Shown: piece by piece, positions 24,637-35,348 of the stretch | Layout: each line of letters begins with the position of its first letter | Numbering within the stretch: position 1 is the stretch's first letter | Source of the DNA: Oscillospiraceae bacterium | Lineage (GTDB): Bacteria > Bacillota > Clostridia > Oscillospirales > Oscillospiraceae | Direction: 5' to 3' | Length of the DNA: 64,000 nt | NCBI GenBank assembly: GCA_017405865.1 | Contig: JAFQZN010000022.1 | Location: 1-64,000, forward strand | The notes under the pieces: model-generated | The model's input: only the letters and a program-made list of their open reading frames with translations | What the model was told of the DNA's origin: nothing | The model's database searches: none | Program-made: the position numbers and the translations under genes

Positions 24637-26913
24637 ATGAACTCTGTTGAACAGCAGAAAATGCTGGAAGTCGCCGCCCGTATCCGGGAAATGCGCGAAA
24701 TCTCCGGCTTGAGCGAAAATGAGATGGCTGCCAAGGTCGAGGTGTCCGTCGAAGACTATACACAATATGAAGCCGGACGTGTCGATTTTCCGTTCAGCTT
24801 TATCCACAAATGTGCGCAGGTCTTCGGCATCGGCATTACCGATCTGCTGGAGGGTCGCAGCGCCCATCTGTCGTCCTATACGGTCACGCGAAAAGGACAC
24901 GGTCAGCAGACCGCCAAGGAGGATGGCATTGAGATCCGCGATCTGGCGCCGATGTTCCGCAAAAAGATCGCAGAGCCCTACTGGGTCCGCTACGAATACG
25001 ATCCTGCCCTGCAGGACCGTCCGATCCATCTTGCCAAGCACTCCGGTCAGGAATTCGACCTCATCATCTCCGGCCGCCTCAAGGTGCAGATCGGCGACAA
25101 CGTCGAATATCTCTCCGAGGGCGACAGCATCTATTATAATTCATCCACCCCGCACGGAATGATCGCCGTCGACGGCAGGGACTGCCTGTTTGTCGCGGTG
25201 GTGCTGCCCGGTGCGGATCAGTCCGAGATCACGGTGCGCGACACCCTGATTCCTGCGCGCACGGAGCGCGCCAAGGGCATCTCCTCGCGCTATATCGAGT
25301 GCACCGAGAACGAGAGCGGCTATCCGCTGTCCATCAGCTTCACGAATGCCGACAGCTTCAACTTCGGCTTCGACATCGTCGACGCGATCGCGCGGCGCGA
25401 GCCGGAGAAGCTCGCCATGCTGCACATCGACAAGGACAAGAAGGAGCGCCGCTTTACCTTCTATGACATGATGCGCGAATCGAACCGCTGCGCCAACTAC
25501 TTCAAGAGCCTCGGTATCAAGAGGGGAGACCGCGTGATGCTCGTGCTCAAGCGGCATTATCAGTTCTGGTTTGCCATTCTCGGCCTGCATAAGCTGGGCG
25601 CAATCGCCATTCCGGCGACTAATCAGCTGCAGGTTCACGACTTTGACTACCGCTTCAAGGCTGCCGGCGTCTCGGCGATCCTCTGCACGGCGGATGGCAA
25701 CGTTGCCGAGCTTGCGGACGAAGCTGCGGCGGTCTGCCCAATGCTGCAGACCAAGCTGCTGATCGGCGGCGCGAAGGCGGGTTGGCAGGACTTTGACGCG
25801 GAGTACTCTCTCTACAGCCCGGAGTTCTCACGGGATGAAAACACCCCCTGCGGCGACGATCCGATGCTGATGTTCTTTACCTCCGGCACGACCGGCTATC
25901 CGAAGATCGCCGTCCACAGCTACAAATACCCGCTCGGCCACTATCTGACCGCGAAATACTGGCATGGCGTTGAGGACGAAGGACTGCACTTTACGATCTC
26001 CGAGACCGGCTGGGGCAAGGCGCTCTGGGGCAAGCTCTACGGGCAGTGGCTCTGCGAGGGCGCGGTCTTCACCTACGACTTTGACCGCTTTGACGCGCAG
26101 GACATCCTGCCGATGTTCGCCAAATACCGGATCACCAGCTTCTGTGCGCCGCCGACGATGCTGCGCATGATGATCAAGCAGGATATTGCAAATTACGATT
26201 TCTCCTCCGTGCGTCACATGACTACTGCCGGCGAGGCGCTCAACCCCGAGGTCTACCGCCAGTTTGAGAAGGCGACCGGCCTGCAGATCATGGAGGGCTT
26301 CGGTCAGACCGAAACGACGCTTGCGATCGGCAACTTCCTCGGCGGCAGCCACAAGCTCGGCTCGATGGGCAAGCCGTCGCCGCTGTTCGACGTCACGATC
26401 CTGAATGAAAACGGCGATCCGGTCGCAGACGGCGAGGTCGGCGAGATCTGCATTCGCGTGGATGAGGACGAAAGACCCTGCGGTCTGTTCATGGGCTACT
26501 ATCTTGACCCGGAGCGGACCGACGAGGTGCTGCATGACGGCTTCTACCATACCGGCGACACAGCCTGGCGCGACGAGGACGGCTTCTTCTGGTATGTCGG
26601 ACGTGTCGACGACGTGATCAAGTCCTCCGGCTACCGCATCGGTCCGTTCGAGATCGAGTCGGTCATCATGGAGCTGCCTTACGTTCTCGAATGCGGCGTT
26701 TCCGCCGCTCCCGATCCAGTCCGCGGGCAGGTCGTCAAGGCCTCTGTCGTCCTGATCAAAGACGTCGAGCCCTCGGACGAGCTTGTGAAGGAGATCCAAA
26801 CCTACGTCAAGACGCACACCGCCCCCTATAAATACCCCCGCATCGTGGAGTTCCGCAAGAGCCTGCCGAAGACGATCAGCGGAAAGATCCAGCGAAACCT
26901 TTTGAGAGGATAA
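24637..26913 (+). CDS. XRE-cupin regulator fused to acyl-CoA synthetase, paralog 1
   Basis: This 758-aa protein begins with an XRE helix-turn-helix (about 10-65; LSENEMAAKVEVSVEDYTQYEAG), then a cupin (about 125-195; SGQEFDLIISGRLKVQIG and GDSIYYNSSTPHGMIAV), then an adenylate-forming domain (about 230-758). The last has FFTSGTTGYPKIAVHS (about 411), EGFGQTETTL, HTGDTAWRDEDG, GRVDDVIKSSGYRIGPFEIE and the lysine in TISGKIQRN. The first two domains match the PuuR type of XRE-cupin regulator. The synthetase resembles medium-chain acyl-CoA ligases. ATG 24637 follows CGGAGGA. Four bases separate it from a paralog. It may bind DNA and control transcription according to acyl substrate. Confidence 0.9.
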   Translation: MNSVEQQKMLEVAARIREMREISGLSENEMAAKVEVSVEDYTQYEAGRVDFPFSFIHKCAQVFGIGITDLLEGRSAHLSSYTVTRKGHGQQTAKEDGIEIRDLAPMFRKKIAEPYWVRYEYDPALQDRPIHLAKHSGQEFDLIISGRLKVQIGDNVEYLSEGDSIYYNSSTPHGMIAVDGRDCLFVAVVLPGADQSEITVRDTLIPARTERAKGISSRYIECTENESGYPLSISFTNADSFNFGFDIVDAIARREPEKLAMLHIDKDKKERRFTFYDMMRESNRCANYFKSLGIKRGDRVMLVLKRHYQFWFAILGLHKLGAIAIPATNQLQVHDFDYRFKAAGVSAILCTADGNVAELADEAAAVCPMLQTKLLIGGAKAGWQDFDAEYSLYSPEFSRDENTPCGDDPMLMFFTSGTTGYPKIAVHSYKYPLGHYLTAKYWHGVEDEGLHFTISETGWGKALWGKLYGQWLCEGAVFTYDFDRFDAQDILPMFAKYRITSFCAPPTMLRMMIKQDIANYDFSSVRHMTTAGEALNPEVYRQFEKATGLQIMEGFGQTETTLAIGNFLGGSHKLGSMGKPSPLFDVTILNENGDPVADGEVGEICIRVDEDERPCGLFMGYYLDPERTDEVLHDGFYHTGDTAWRDEDGFFWYVGRVDDVIKSSGYRIGPFEIESVIMELPYVLECGVSAAPDPVRGQVVKASVVLIKDVEPSDELVKEIQTYVKTHTAPYKYPRIVEFRKSLPKTISGKIQRNLLRG

Positions 26914-26917
26914 CAGC

Positions 26918-29209
26918 ATGGAAAAAATCTCCGGACTGGACTTTAAAATCAAAGAAATGGCGCAGCGAATCCGCGAGCTGCGTGAGATCACGCGCTTTAC
27001 GCCCGCAGAGATGGCGGAGAGGACCGGCGTTTCCATCGAGGAATACCTCGCCTGCGAAAACGGCGAGCGAGATCTCAACTTTGCCTTTATATACCGCTGC
27101 GCGCTTGCCTTCTCGGTCGACGTCACCGACATCATCGAGGGCGTGAGCCCGACGCTTCGCTCCTACACCCTTACCAGAGCCGGAAAGGGTCAGCCGATCG
27201 ACCAGGCGCACGGCATGGAATACTTCAACCTTGCAGCCTCCTTTGTCAACCGTATTGCCGAACCGCTGTACGTCCACAGCGCCTACTCCGAGGATGCGCA
27301 GCACAAGGACATCCAGCTCACCACGCACGCCGGACAGGAGTGCGACATCGTGGTCACCGGTCATCTGATGGTGCAGGTCGGTCATCACAAGGAAGTCCTC
27401 GGCCCCGGCGACAGCATCTACTACGATTCCTCGACGCCGCACGGCATGATCGCGGTGCAGGGCGAGGACTGCGTTTTCTATGCGATCGTGCTCAATCCCA
27501 CCGGCGAGCCGATTCCCGAGCTGACGCCGTCCAAGCTCATTCCCAACGCCGAGCGCGCTATCCGCAGAGACGAGGAGACAAGAGTATATCAGCAGTTTGT
27601 CGAGACAGAAGAGGACGAGAACGGCACGCCGACGGCGATCCGCTTCAAGGACATTGAGCAGTTCAACTTCGGTTTCGACGTTGTCGACGCCATTGCGAAA
27701 AAGTCGCCGGAAAAGCTGGCAATGCTGCACATCTCCGAGGATCTGACCGAGCGCCGCTTCACCTTCTACGACATGATGCGCGAATCCAACCGCTGCGCAA
27801 ACTATTTCAAGAGCCTCGGCGTCAAAAAGGGCGACCGCGTCCTTCTGGTGCTGCGGCGGCATTATCAGTTCTGGTTTGCCATGCTCGGCCTGAACAAGCT
27901 CGGCGCGATCGCCATTCCGGCGACCAGCCAGCTGCAGGCGCACGACTTTGAGTATCGCTTTGAGGCGGCCGGGATCACCACGGTGGTCTGCACCGCCAGA
28001 GACGACACTGCAGAGCAGATCGACCTTGCCTGCGAGCGCTATTCCGGCCTGAAAAACAAGCTGATCGTGAACGGCGAGCGCGAGGGCTGGCGCAGCTTCG
28101 ACGAGGAATACAAGCTCTACAGCACACACTTCTACCGCGACGAATACACCGCCTGCGGCGACGATCTGATGCTGATGTACTTTACATCCGGCACCTCGGG
28201 CTACCCGAAAATCGCCGCGCACAGCTACAAATACCCGCTCGGCCACTTCCACACCGCCAAATACTGGCACGCGGTCGATCCCGACGGGCTGCACTTTACG
28301 ATTTCCGACACCGGCTGGGCCAAGGCCATGTGGGGCAAGCTCTACGGCCAGTGGCTCTGTGAGGCGGCGACCTTCGTCTACGATTTCGACCGCTTCGACG
28401 CCGCGACGATCCTGCCGATGTTCGCAAAATACCATATTACGACCTTCTGCGCACCGCCGACAATGCTGCGCATGATGATCAAGCAGGATATTTCAAAGTA
28501 CGATTTCTCCTCGGTCGAACATATGACGACCGCCGGAGAGGCGCTCAATCCCGAGGTTTACCGGCAGTTTGAGAAGGCGACAGGCCTGCAGATCCTGGAG
28601 GGCTTCGGTCAGTCCGAGAGCACGATGATCGTCGGCAACCTCATCGGCGCGCCGCACAAGATCGGCTCGATGGGCAAGCCCGCGCCGATCTACGACGTAG
28701 ACATCGTTGACCCGGACGGCAAGAGCGTTGCCGTCGGCGAGGTCGGCGAGATCGTGGTCAATATTTCCAAGGGTCTGCCGTGCGGTCTTGCCGTCTGCTA
28801 CTACGGCGACGAGGAAAAAACCGCAGAAACGTGGAAGGACGGCTTCTACCACACAGGCGACACCGCCTGGCGCGACGAGGACGGCTTCTTCTGGTACGTC
28901 GGCCGCGTGGACGACGTGATCAAATCCTCCGGCTACCGCATCGGTCCGTTTGAGATCGAATCGGTCATCATGGAGCTGCCTTACGTTCTCGAGTGCGGCG
29001 TTTCCGCCGCGCCCGATCCCATCCGCGGACAGGTCGTCAAGGCGTCCGTCGTGCTGGTCAAGGGCAAGGAAGGCTCCGAGGAGCTGAAAAAGGAAATTCA
29101 AACCTACGTCAAGACCCATACGGCGCCGTACAAATATCCGCGCATCGTGGAGTTCCGCGAGAGTCTGCCGAAGACAGTCAGCGGAAAGATCATCCGGAAT
29201 CAGCTGTAA
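26918..29209 (+). CDS. XRE-cupin regulator fused to acyl-CoA synthetase, paralog 2
   Basis: This 763-aa protein has the same three domains as its upstream neighbour: XRE HTH (about 15-70; FTPAEMAERTGVSIEEYLACENG), cupin (about 130-195; GDSIYYDSSTPHGMIAV) and adenylate-forming domain (about 235-763; YFTSGTSGYPKIAAHS about 422, EGFGQSESTM, lysine in TVSGKIIRN). Long stretches such as HTGDTAWRDEDGFFWYVGR are identical, whereas the HTH and middle parts differ more, so the pair arose by duplication and the two probably differ in DNA or acyl specificity. It starts 4 bp after paralog 1, with GAGAGGA overlapping that gene's end. Confidence 0.9.
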   Translation: MEKISGLDFKIKEMAQRIRELREITRFTPAEMAERTGVSIEEYLACENGERDLNFAFIYRCALAFSVDVTDIIEGVSPTLRSYTLTRAGKGQPIDQAHGMEYFNLAASFVNRIAEPLYVHSAYSEDAQHKDIQLTTHAGQECDIVVTGHLMVQVGHHKEVLGPGDSIYYDSSTPHGMIAVQGEDCVFYAIVLNPTGEPIPELTPSKLIPNAERAIRRDEETRVYQQFVETEEDENGTPTAIRFKDIEQFNFGFDVVDAIAKKSPEKLAMLHISEDLTERRFTFYDMMRESNRCANYFKSLGVKKGDRVLLVLRRHYQFWFAMLGLNKLGAIAIPATSQLQAHDFEYRFEAAGITTVVCTARDDTAEQIDLACERYSGLKNKLIVNGEREGWRSFDEEYKLYSTHFYRDEYTACGDDLMLMYFTSGTSGYPKIAAHSYKYPLGHFHTAKYWHAVDPDGLHFTISDTGWAKAMWGKLYGQWLCEAATFVYDFDRFDAATILPMFAKYHITTFCAPPTMLRMMIKQDISKYDFSSVEHMTTAGEALNPEVYRQFEKATGLQILEGFGQSESTMIVGNLIGAPHKIGSMGKPAPIYDVDIVDPDGKSVAVGEVGEIVVNISKGLPCGLAVCYYGDEEKTAETWKDGFYHTGDTAWRDEDGFFWYVGRVDDVIKSSGYRIGPFEIESVIMELPYVLECGVSAAPDPIRGQVVKASVVLVKGKEGSEELKKEIQTYVKTHTAPYKYPRIVEFRESLPKTVSGKIIRNQL

Positions 29210-29244
29210 TTTTCAGCGCAACCGCTTCCGAGAGGAGAACCGAA

Positions 29245-30027
29245 ATGAAAGTAACCTGTATTCAGATGGATATGCTGCTCGGCGAGCCGGAGAAAAACTT
29301 CGCCCATGCGGAGGCACTGATCGAACAGGCCGTGCAGGAGCAGCCGGATGTGATCGTTCTGCCGGAGACGTGGAACGTGGGCTTTTTCCCGCGCGAGGGT
29401 CTTGCAGAGCTTGCAGATGACGACGGCAGCGCCGTCAAAACCCGCATCGGCGCGCTGGCGCAGAAGTACGGCGTCAATATCGTGGCGGGCAGCGTTGCAA
29501 ACCGGAAAGCGGACGGCGTGTATAACACAGCCTATGTCTTTGACCGCAGCGGCGACGTCGTCGCGGAATACGACAAGACCCACCTGTTCACCCCCTCCGG
29601 CGAGCACGAGTTTTTCCAAAAGGGCAGCCACCTGTGCCGCTTTACGCTCGACGGTGTCACCTGCGGACTCATCATCTGCTACGACATCCGCTTCCCGGAG
29701 CTCACGCGCAGTCTGACCGTGCAGGGCGTCGATCTGCTGTTCGTCGTCGCGCAGTGGCCGAATGTGCGCACGGCGCATCTGCTTGCCTTGGGCAAGGCCC
29801 GGGCGATCGAAAATCAGATGTTCCTGGTTTGCTGCAATTCCTGCGGAACTGCGGGGAATACTACCTGCGGCGGCAATTCCGCCGTTTACGACCCGTGGGG
29901 CGAGGTTCTTGCGCAGGCAGGGGAGAACGAACAGCTCCTTTCCGCAGAGCTGGATTTCAGCGTCGTTCGGGGCATTCGGGAGTCCATCAACGTCTTCCGA
30001 GACAGAAGACCGGAGTTATATCAGTGA
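29245..30027 (+). CDS. Nitrilase-superfamily carbon-nitrogen hydrolase (omega-amidase-like)
   Basis: This 260-aa enzyme has the Glu-Lys-Cys triad in context: VIVLPETWNVGF (Glu), YDKTHLFTPSGE (Lys) and LIICYDIRFPELTR (Cys). It resembles YafV/Nit2-type omega-amidases, which hydrolyse alpha-keto amides made by transaminases. That fits its place next to a branched-chain aminotransferase and a keto-acid oxidoreductase. ATG 29245 follows GAGAGGAG; the frame is open upstream, but that part overlaps the preceding gene. Substrate choice is inferred. Confidence 0.87.
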   Translation: MKVTCIQMDMLLGEPEKNFAHAEALIEQAVQEQPDVIVLPETWNVGFFPREGLAELADDDGSAVKTRIGALAQKYGVNIVAGSVANRKADGVYNTAYVFDRSGDVVAEYDKTHLFTPSGEHEFFQKGSHLCRFTLDGVTCGLIICYDIRFPELTRSLTVQGVDLLFVVAQWPNVRTAHLLALGKARAIENQMFLVCCNSCGTAGNTTCGGNSAVYDPWGEVLAQAGENEQLLSAELDFSVVRGIRESINVFRDRRPELYQ

Positions 30028-30104
30028 GGAACGGGGAGAGAAAGACGTCATTCCCGCTCTGTCACTTAAAATATTGACAATCCACTACAAAGGAGATCAT
30101 TGAC

Positions 30105-31202
30105 ATGAAGTACACCTATCCCGTAACCCGCACCACCCATCCCAAGCCCAAGCCCACAGATGAAAACAATCTCGGCTTCGGCAAGTATTTCACCGACCAC
30201 ATGTTCATCATGGACTACGACGAAGGACAGGGCTGGCACGACGGCCGCATCGTTCCCTATGCGCCGATCGAGATCGACCCTGCCTCCTGCGTGCTGCACT
30301 ATGCGCAGATGATGTTCGAGGGCATGAAGGCCTATCTGCGTCCCGACGGCAAGCTCCAGCTCTTCCGCCCCGACATGAACGCCAAGCGCATGGCGAATAC
30401 CGCCTACCGTATGGCGATGCCTGTCCTGCCCGAGGACATTCTGGTCTCGGCAGTCGAGGCGCTGCTGCGGGAGGACAAGGACTGGATGCCGAAGGCGCCC
30501 GGTACCTCCATGTATATCCGCCCGTTCATCTTCGGCAATGAGATCTCGTTCTCCGCAATGGCCGCCGCGCACTACACCTTTATCATCATCCTTGCGGCTA
30601 CCGGCGCATACTACGCCTCCACCAGCGGCAAACTCGGCACCTCTCGCATCTACGTGCAGGACAAGTACATCCGCTCCGCACAGGGCGGCACAGGCTTTGC
30701 CAAGGTCGGCGGCAACTACGGCGGCGCAATGCGCGCCTCCGAGGATGCCAAGGAATTCCACTGCAAGGACGTGCTCTGGCTCGACGCCAAGGAGCACAAG
30801 TACGTCGAGGAGATCGGCACCTCCAACGCCTTCTTCCGCATCAACGACGAAGTGATCACCGCGCCGCTCGACACCGGCACGATCCTGCCCGGCGTCACGC
30901 GTGATTCCGTCATTCAGCTGCTGAAGAAGTGGGGCGTCAAGGTCTCCGAGCGTAAGCTCGCCTTTGAGGACGTCCTGGCTGCTGCCAAGGACGGCTCCCT
31001 GCAGGAGATCTTCGCCTCCGGCACTGCGGCGGTCATTTCTCCCATCGGCTGCCTGAACTATCAGGGCGTCGACTATCTGGTTGCCGACGGCGAGTGCGGC
31101 GAAATCGCCAATAAGCTCTACCACGATCTGTACGGCATGCAGACCGGCGCGATCGAGGACTACATGGGCTGGACCTATCCTCTGGACATCACCGTTGAGT
31201 AA
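30105..31202 (+). CDS. ilvE: Branched-chain amino acid aminotransferase
   Basis: This 365-aa class IV PLP enzyme moves amino groups between Leu/Ile/Val and 2-oxoglutarate. Family marks include CVLHYAQMMFEGMKAYL near the start, PGTSMYIRPFIFGNE and GGTGFAKVGGNYGGAM with the PLP lysine, and the later EEIGTSNAFFRIND and LPGVTRDSV. Length and order match the eukaryote-like long BCAT form. AAGGAGATC precedes ATG 30105. Its position just before a keto-acid:ferredoxin oxidoreductase suggests catabolic use: amino acid to keto acid to acyl-CoA. Confidence 0.93.
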   Translation: MKYTYPVTRTTHPKPKPTDENNLGFGKYFTDHMFIMDYDEGQGWHDGRIVPYAPIEIDPASCVLHYAQMMFEGMKAYLRPDGKLQLFRPDMNAKRMANTAYRMAMPVLPEDILVSAVEALLREDKDWMPKAPGTSMYIRPFIFGNEISFSAMAAAHYTFIIILAATGAYYASTSGKLGTSRIYVQDKYIRSAQGGTGFAKVGGNYGGAMRASEDAKEFHCKDVLWLDAKEHKYVEEIGTSNAFFRINDEVITAPLDTGTILPGVTRDSVIQLLKKWGVKVSERKLAFEDVLAAAKDGSLQEIFASGTAAVISPIGCLNYQGVDYLVADGECGEIANKLYHDLYGMQTGAIEDYMGWTYPLDITVE

Positions 31203-31206
31203 TGCA

Positions 31207-31878
31207 ATGCCGGACGCAGGGGAGACGAAACGCGTCACCCTGTTCTGCGGTCACTACGGCAGCGGAAAGTCGAATCTTGCCGTGAACTACGCCCTGCGCC
31301 TGCGTTCGCGCGGCCTGCCGGTCGCGCTGGCGGATATTGACATCGTCAATCCCTACTTTCGCTCTGCCGATTCCCGGCGCGAGCTGGAAGCGGCGGGGGT
31401 GCAGGTAATCTCTCTGCCCTTTGCCAACACCAACGTCGATCTGCCGTCGCTGCCGCAGGAGGTCTACGGCCTTGTGCAGCGGCGGGACGTGTGCGCGGTT
31501 CTGGATGTCGGCGGGGATGACCGGGGCGCTCTGGCGCTGGGACGGTACGTGCCGTATATCCGCGAAGAGGACAACTATGAAAACCTCTTTGTCGTGAACT
31601 TCTACCGACCGCTGACGCAGACGGCGCAGGACGCACTGGAGGTCATGCGCGAGATCGAGCAGGCGGCGCGCCTGCCGTTTACCGGGATCGTCAACAACTC
31701 CAATCTCGGACGCGAGACGACCGAAGACACCGTGGAGCGCACGGCGTCCCGCGCGCAGGCGCTTTCCGCGCTGTCAGGCCTGCCCGTGGTCTTCACGTCA
31801 TACCGTGAAGACCTGCATCCCAACCTGCCGGACGGCTTTCCGCTGGCGCTTCAGCGCAACAATCCTGCCTTTTCCTGA
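31207..31878 (+). CDS. P-loop ATPase of the MinD/CobQ-like SIMIBI class
   Basis: This 223-aa protein has the P-loop CGHYGSGKSNLAVNYAL (about 13-29), ALADIDIVNPYFR and AVLDVGGDDRGALALG, a pattern of small MinD/ParA-like nucleotide-binding proteins. ATG 31207 is 4 bp past the aminotransferase stop; longer in-frame starts would lie inside that gene. It precedes the oxidoreductase subunits and may help with assembly of their metal or thiamine cofactors, which is a guess from position only. Confidence 0.8.
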   Translation: MPDAGETKRVTLFCGHYGSGKSNLAVNYALRLRSRGLPVALADIDIVNPYFRSADSRRELEAAGVQVISLPFANTNVDLPSLPQEVYGLVQRRDVCAVLDVGGDDRGALALGRYVPYIREEDNYENLFVVNFYRPLTQTAQDALEVMREIEQAARLPFTGIVNNSNLGRETTEDTVERTASRAQALSALSGLPVVFTSYREDLHPNLPDGFPLALQRNNPAFS

Positions 31879-31921
31879 CCGGAAAATCCGCGTATTTCAA
31901 GCATAACGAAGGAGCCAAATC

Positions 31922-32122
31922 ATGGTTACATTCAAAACCGATCTGTGCAAGGGCTGCGGACTGTGCGTCAATGCCTGTCCGAAGCACATCATCGTCCTTG
32001 CAAAAGACGTCATTAACAAAAAGGGACACAATCCCGCGACGGTCACCGATCAGAGTCTGTGCATTTCCTGCGCCTTCTGCGCCACGATGTGCCCGGACTG
32101 CGTGATCACCGTAGAAAGATGA
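31922..32122 (+). CDS. vorD: 2-oxoacid:ferredoxin oxidoreductase delta subunit (2[4Fe-4S] ferredoxin)
   Basis: This 66-aa ferredoxin-like subunit carries CKGCGLCVNACP (residues 9-20) and CISCAFCATMCP (about 48-59), two complete four-cysteine motifs. It passes electrons from the TPP subunit to soluble ferredoxin. It begins the four-subunit set (delta, alpha, beta, gamma), 43 bp after the ATPase gene. The symbol assumes the branched-chain keto-acid form; a 2-oxoglutarate form is an alternative. Confidence 0.9.
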   Translation: MVTFKTDLCKGCGLCVNACPKHIIVLAKDVINKKGHNPATVTDQSLCISCAFCATMCPDCVITVER

Positions 32123-32131
32123 GGTGGCACA

Positions 32132-33202
32132 ATGGCTAAAGTATTAATGAAGGGCAACGAGGCGATCGCCGAGGCTGCCATCCGCGCCGGCTGCCGGCAC
32201 TACTTCGGCTACCCCATCACGCCGCAGACCGAGCTTGCCGCCTATATGGCAAAGCGTATGCCGAAGATCGGCGGCGTCTTTCTGCAGGCGGAGAGCGAGA
32301 TCGCGGCGATCAACATGGTCTACGGCGTCGCCGCGACCGGCCGCCGCGTGATGACCTCGTCCAGCTCGCCCGGCGTCTCCTTAAAGCAGGAGGGCATCTC
32401 GTACATCGCAGGCTCGGATCTGCCTGCACTGATCGTAAACGTCCAGCGCGGCGGTCCCGGTCTGGGCGGCATCCAGCCCTCGCAGTCTGACTATTTTCAA
32501 GCCACGAAGGGCGGCGGTCACGGCGACTACCACCTGATCGTGCTGGCGCCCTGCTCCGTGCAGGAGATGGCGGACATGACGGCGCTCTCCTTTGACCTTG
32601 CGGACAAGTACCGCGTACCGTCGATGCTTTTGGCAGACGGCACGATCGGACAGATGATGGAGCCGGTCGAGCTGCCTGCGCCGCAGGAGCCTGTCTTTGA
32701 AGAAAAAGACTGGGCCGTTACCGGCACGAAATGTCAGCGGCCCCATCATATCGTCAACTCGCTGTATCTGGTTCCAGAGGAGCTGGAAAAGAAGAACTTT
32801 GAGCGCTTCGAGACCTATCGCAGCATCGAAGAAAACGAAGTGCGCTACGAAGCCTTCCGGATGGAAGACGCAGAGTATTGCGTGGTCGCCTTCGGCATCG
32901 CCGCGAGAGTTGCGAAGAACGCGATCGTCGCTGCCAGAAACGAGGGCATCAAGGTCGGCCTGATCCGGCCGATCACACTCTGGCCCTTCCCGAAGAAGGC
33001 GCTGGCGGACGCTGCAAAGCAGTGCAAGGCGTTCCTCTCGGTCGAGCTTTCCATGGGTCAGATGATCGAGGACGTGAAGCTCGCGATCGACTGCAGCCGC
33101 CCGGTTCAGCTCTGCAACCGCGCCGGCGGCATGATCCCTTCGCCGGACGAGGTGCTTGCAAGCATCCGCGAACTGTGCCGGAAGGCGCAACAGGAGGTGT
33201 GA
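32132..33202 (+). CDS. vorB: 2-oxoacid:ferredoxin oxidoreductase alpha subunit (VorB-like)
   Basis: This 356-aa subunit starts [21 protein letters not shown] followed by [18 protein letters not shown], as VorB and KorA proteins do. It then has EKESEI-equivalent [31 protein letters not shown] and [16 protein letters not shown]. It forms the pyrimidine-binding part of the thiamine active site and helps bind CoA. It lies 9 bp after the delta gene. Neighbouring branched-chain aminotransferase and acyl-CoA synthetases favour valine, leucine and isoleucine keto acids as substrates. Confidence 0.92.
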   Translation: MAKVLMKGNEAIAEAAIRAGCRHYFGYPITPQTELAAYMAKRMPKIGGVFLQAESEIAAINMVYGVAATGRRVMTSSSSPGVSLKQEGISYIAGSDLPALIVNVQRGGPGLGGIQPSQSDYFQATKGGGHGDYHLIVLAPCSVQEMADMTALSFDLADKYRVPSMLLADGTIGQMMEPVELPAPQEPVFEEKDWAVTGTKCQRPHHIVNSLYLVPEELEKKNFERFETYRSIEENEVRYEAFRMEDAEYCVVAFGIAARVAKNAIVAARNEGIKVGLIRPITLWPFPKKALADAAKQCKAFLSVELSMGQMIEDVKLAIDCSRPVQLCNRAGGMIPSPDEVLASIRELCRKAQQEV

Positions 33203-33206
33203 ACCG

Positions 33207-33958
<752 letters not shown>

Positions 33959-33962
<4 letters not shown>

Positions 33963-34489
33963 CAACACAGATCTTAATTGCCGGCTTTGGCGGACAGGGC
34001 ATCCTGTTTGCCGGGAAATTCCTTGCCAACAAGGGACTCCTGGAGGGTCGCCAGCTGAGCTGGCTGCCGTCCTACGGCCCGGAAATGCGCGGCGGCACTG
34101 CCAACTGCTCGGTCGTCCTCTCGGATGAGCCGGTGGGCTCTCCGATCGTCAACAAGCCGGACGTGCTGATTGTGATGAACCTGCCCTCTTTGGACAAGTA
34201 TGAGGACGCGGTCGTCCCCGGCGGCACGATCTTTGTGGACTCCACGCTGATCGGCAGAAAGGTGCGCAGGAACGACGTTCGCGTTTTCTACCTTCCGGCG
34301 ACGCAGCTTGCCCAGCGCAACGGCATCGCTACGCTTGCCAACATGATCATGATCGGCAAGGTGCTGAAGGAATGCGACTTCACCGGCTTTGACAACATCG
34401 AAGATGCGGTGCGTACCGTGGTTTCTGCCAAGCACGCCGATCTCTTCGACGTCAATTTGAAGGCGCTGAAGCTCGGATACGAGAGCTGA
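33959..34489 (+). CDS. vorC: 2-oxoacid:ferredoxin oxidoreductase gamma subunit
   Basis: This 176-aa subunit has the POR gamma pattern: [48 protein letters not shown] and [11 protein letters not shown]. It closes the four-subunit complex. ATG overlaps the beta stop by 4 bp. The four subunits in the order delta-alpha-beta-gamma fit the KOR/VOR type with separate polypeptides. Confidence 0.92.
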
Positions 34490-34535
34490 AGCAAACGGGA
34501 GCGTTTCCCGATAACACTGCCGGAAAGGAAAAGCC

Positions 34536-35339
34536 ATGCGCAGCGGACATTACGTCATAGACGTGCATACCCACGTCTATCCACCGAAAATTGCAGAAAA
34601 AGCATCGGACGCGACCGGCGGCTTCTACGGCGTGGGGCATGAGCAGAGCGGCTTGCCGGAGGATCTGCTTGCCTGCATGGACGCGGCCGGGATCGACGTC
34701 AGTCTGATCCATTCGGTCGCGACCACGCCGCAGCAGGTCAGCGCGATCAACGAGTTTCTTGCCGGGACGGCGAACGCCTCAAACGGCAGGCTGGTCGGCC
34801 TCGGCACCCTGCATCCGGACAGTTTGGATCAGGCGGCCGACGTCCGGCATCTGGTCGAATTGGGTCTGCGCGGCGTAAAGCTGCACCCGGAGATCCAGCG
34901 CTTTGCGGTGGATGAGCCTCGCAGCTTCTGCATCTGTGCGCTCTGCGAGGAAGCAGGACTTCCGCTGCTGCTGCACACCGGCGACCGTCGCTACGACTGC
35001 TCGAATCCAAACCGCCTGATCCCGCTGCTGCGGCAGTTTCCGCATTTGAAGGTCATCGGGGCGCATCTGGGTGGCTGGTCGATTTATGAGGAGGCGGCAA
35101 GGCAGCTTGCCGGCTTTGAGAATCTCTGGTTTGACTGCTCGTCGACCTTCTACTGGCTGGATCCGAAGATCGCCGCAAGTCTCATCCGGATGCTCGGGAC
35201 AGATCGCGTGATGTTCGGCTCGGACTTCCCGATGTGGACGCCGAAAACAGAGCTTAATACCCTGCTTGCTCTCGGCTTCAGCGACAGCGAGCTGGAGAGC
35301 ATTCTGTCAAAAACCGCAAAAAGCGTTTTCGGTCTTTGA
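34536..35339 (+). CDS. Amidohydrolase-2 family protein
   Basis: This 267-aa TIM-barrel hydrolase or decarboxylase begins with the metal motif IDVHTHVYPPKI and has LRGVKLHPEIQRF, VIGAHLGGWSIYEEA and the late MFGSDFPMW with the conserved Asp. Family members range from decarboxylases of aromatic acids to lactonases, so the substrate is open. It is the last gene of the operon, 46 bp after the gamma subunit, and a clear terminator follows. Confidence 0.88.
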   Translation: MRSGHYVIDVHTHVYPPKIAEKASDATGGFYGVGHEQSGLPEDLLACMDAAGIDVSLIHSVATTPQQVSAINEFLAGTANASNGRLVGLGTLHPDSLDQAADVRHLVELGLRGVKLHPEIQRFAVDEPRSFCICALCEEAGLPLLLHTGDRRYDCSNPNRLIPLLRQFPHLKVIGAHLGGWSIYEEAARQLAGFENLWFDCSSTFYWLDPKIAASLIRMLGTDRVMFGSDFPMWTPKTELNTLLALGFSDSELESILSKTAKSVFGL

Positions 35340-35348
35340 AAAGCCGTG

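Noticed and set aside
25828..28435. Two long minus-strand frames opposite the XRE-cupin-ligase genes
   Set aside because: They arise at equivalent places in both paralogs because the plus-strand sequences are similar; no domain is visible.
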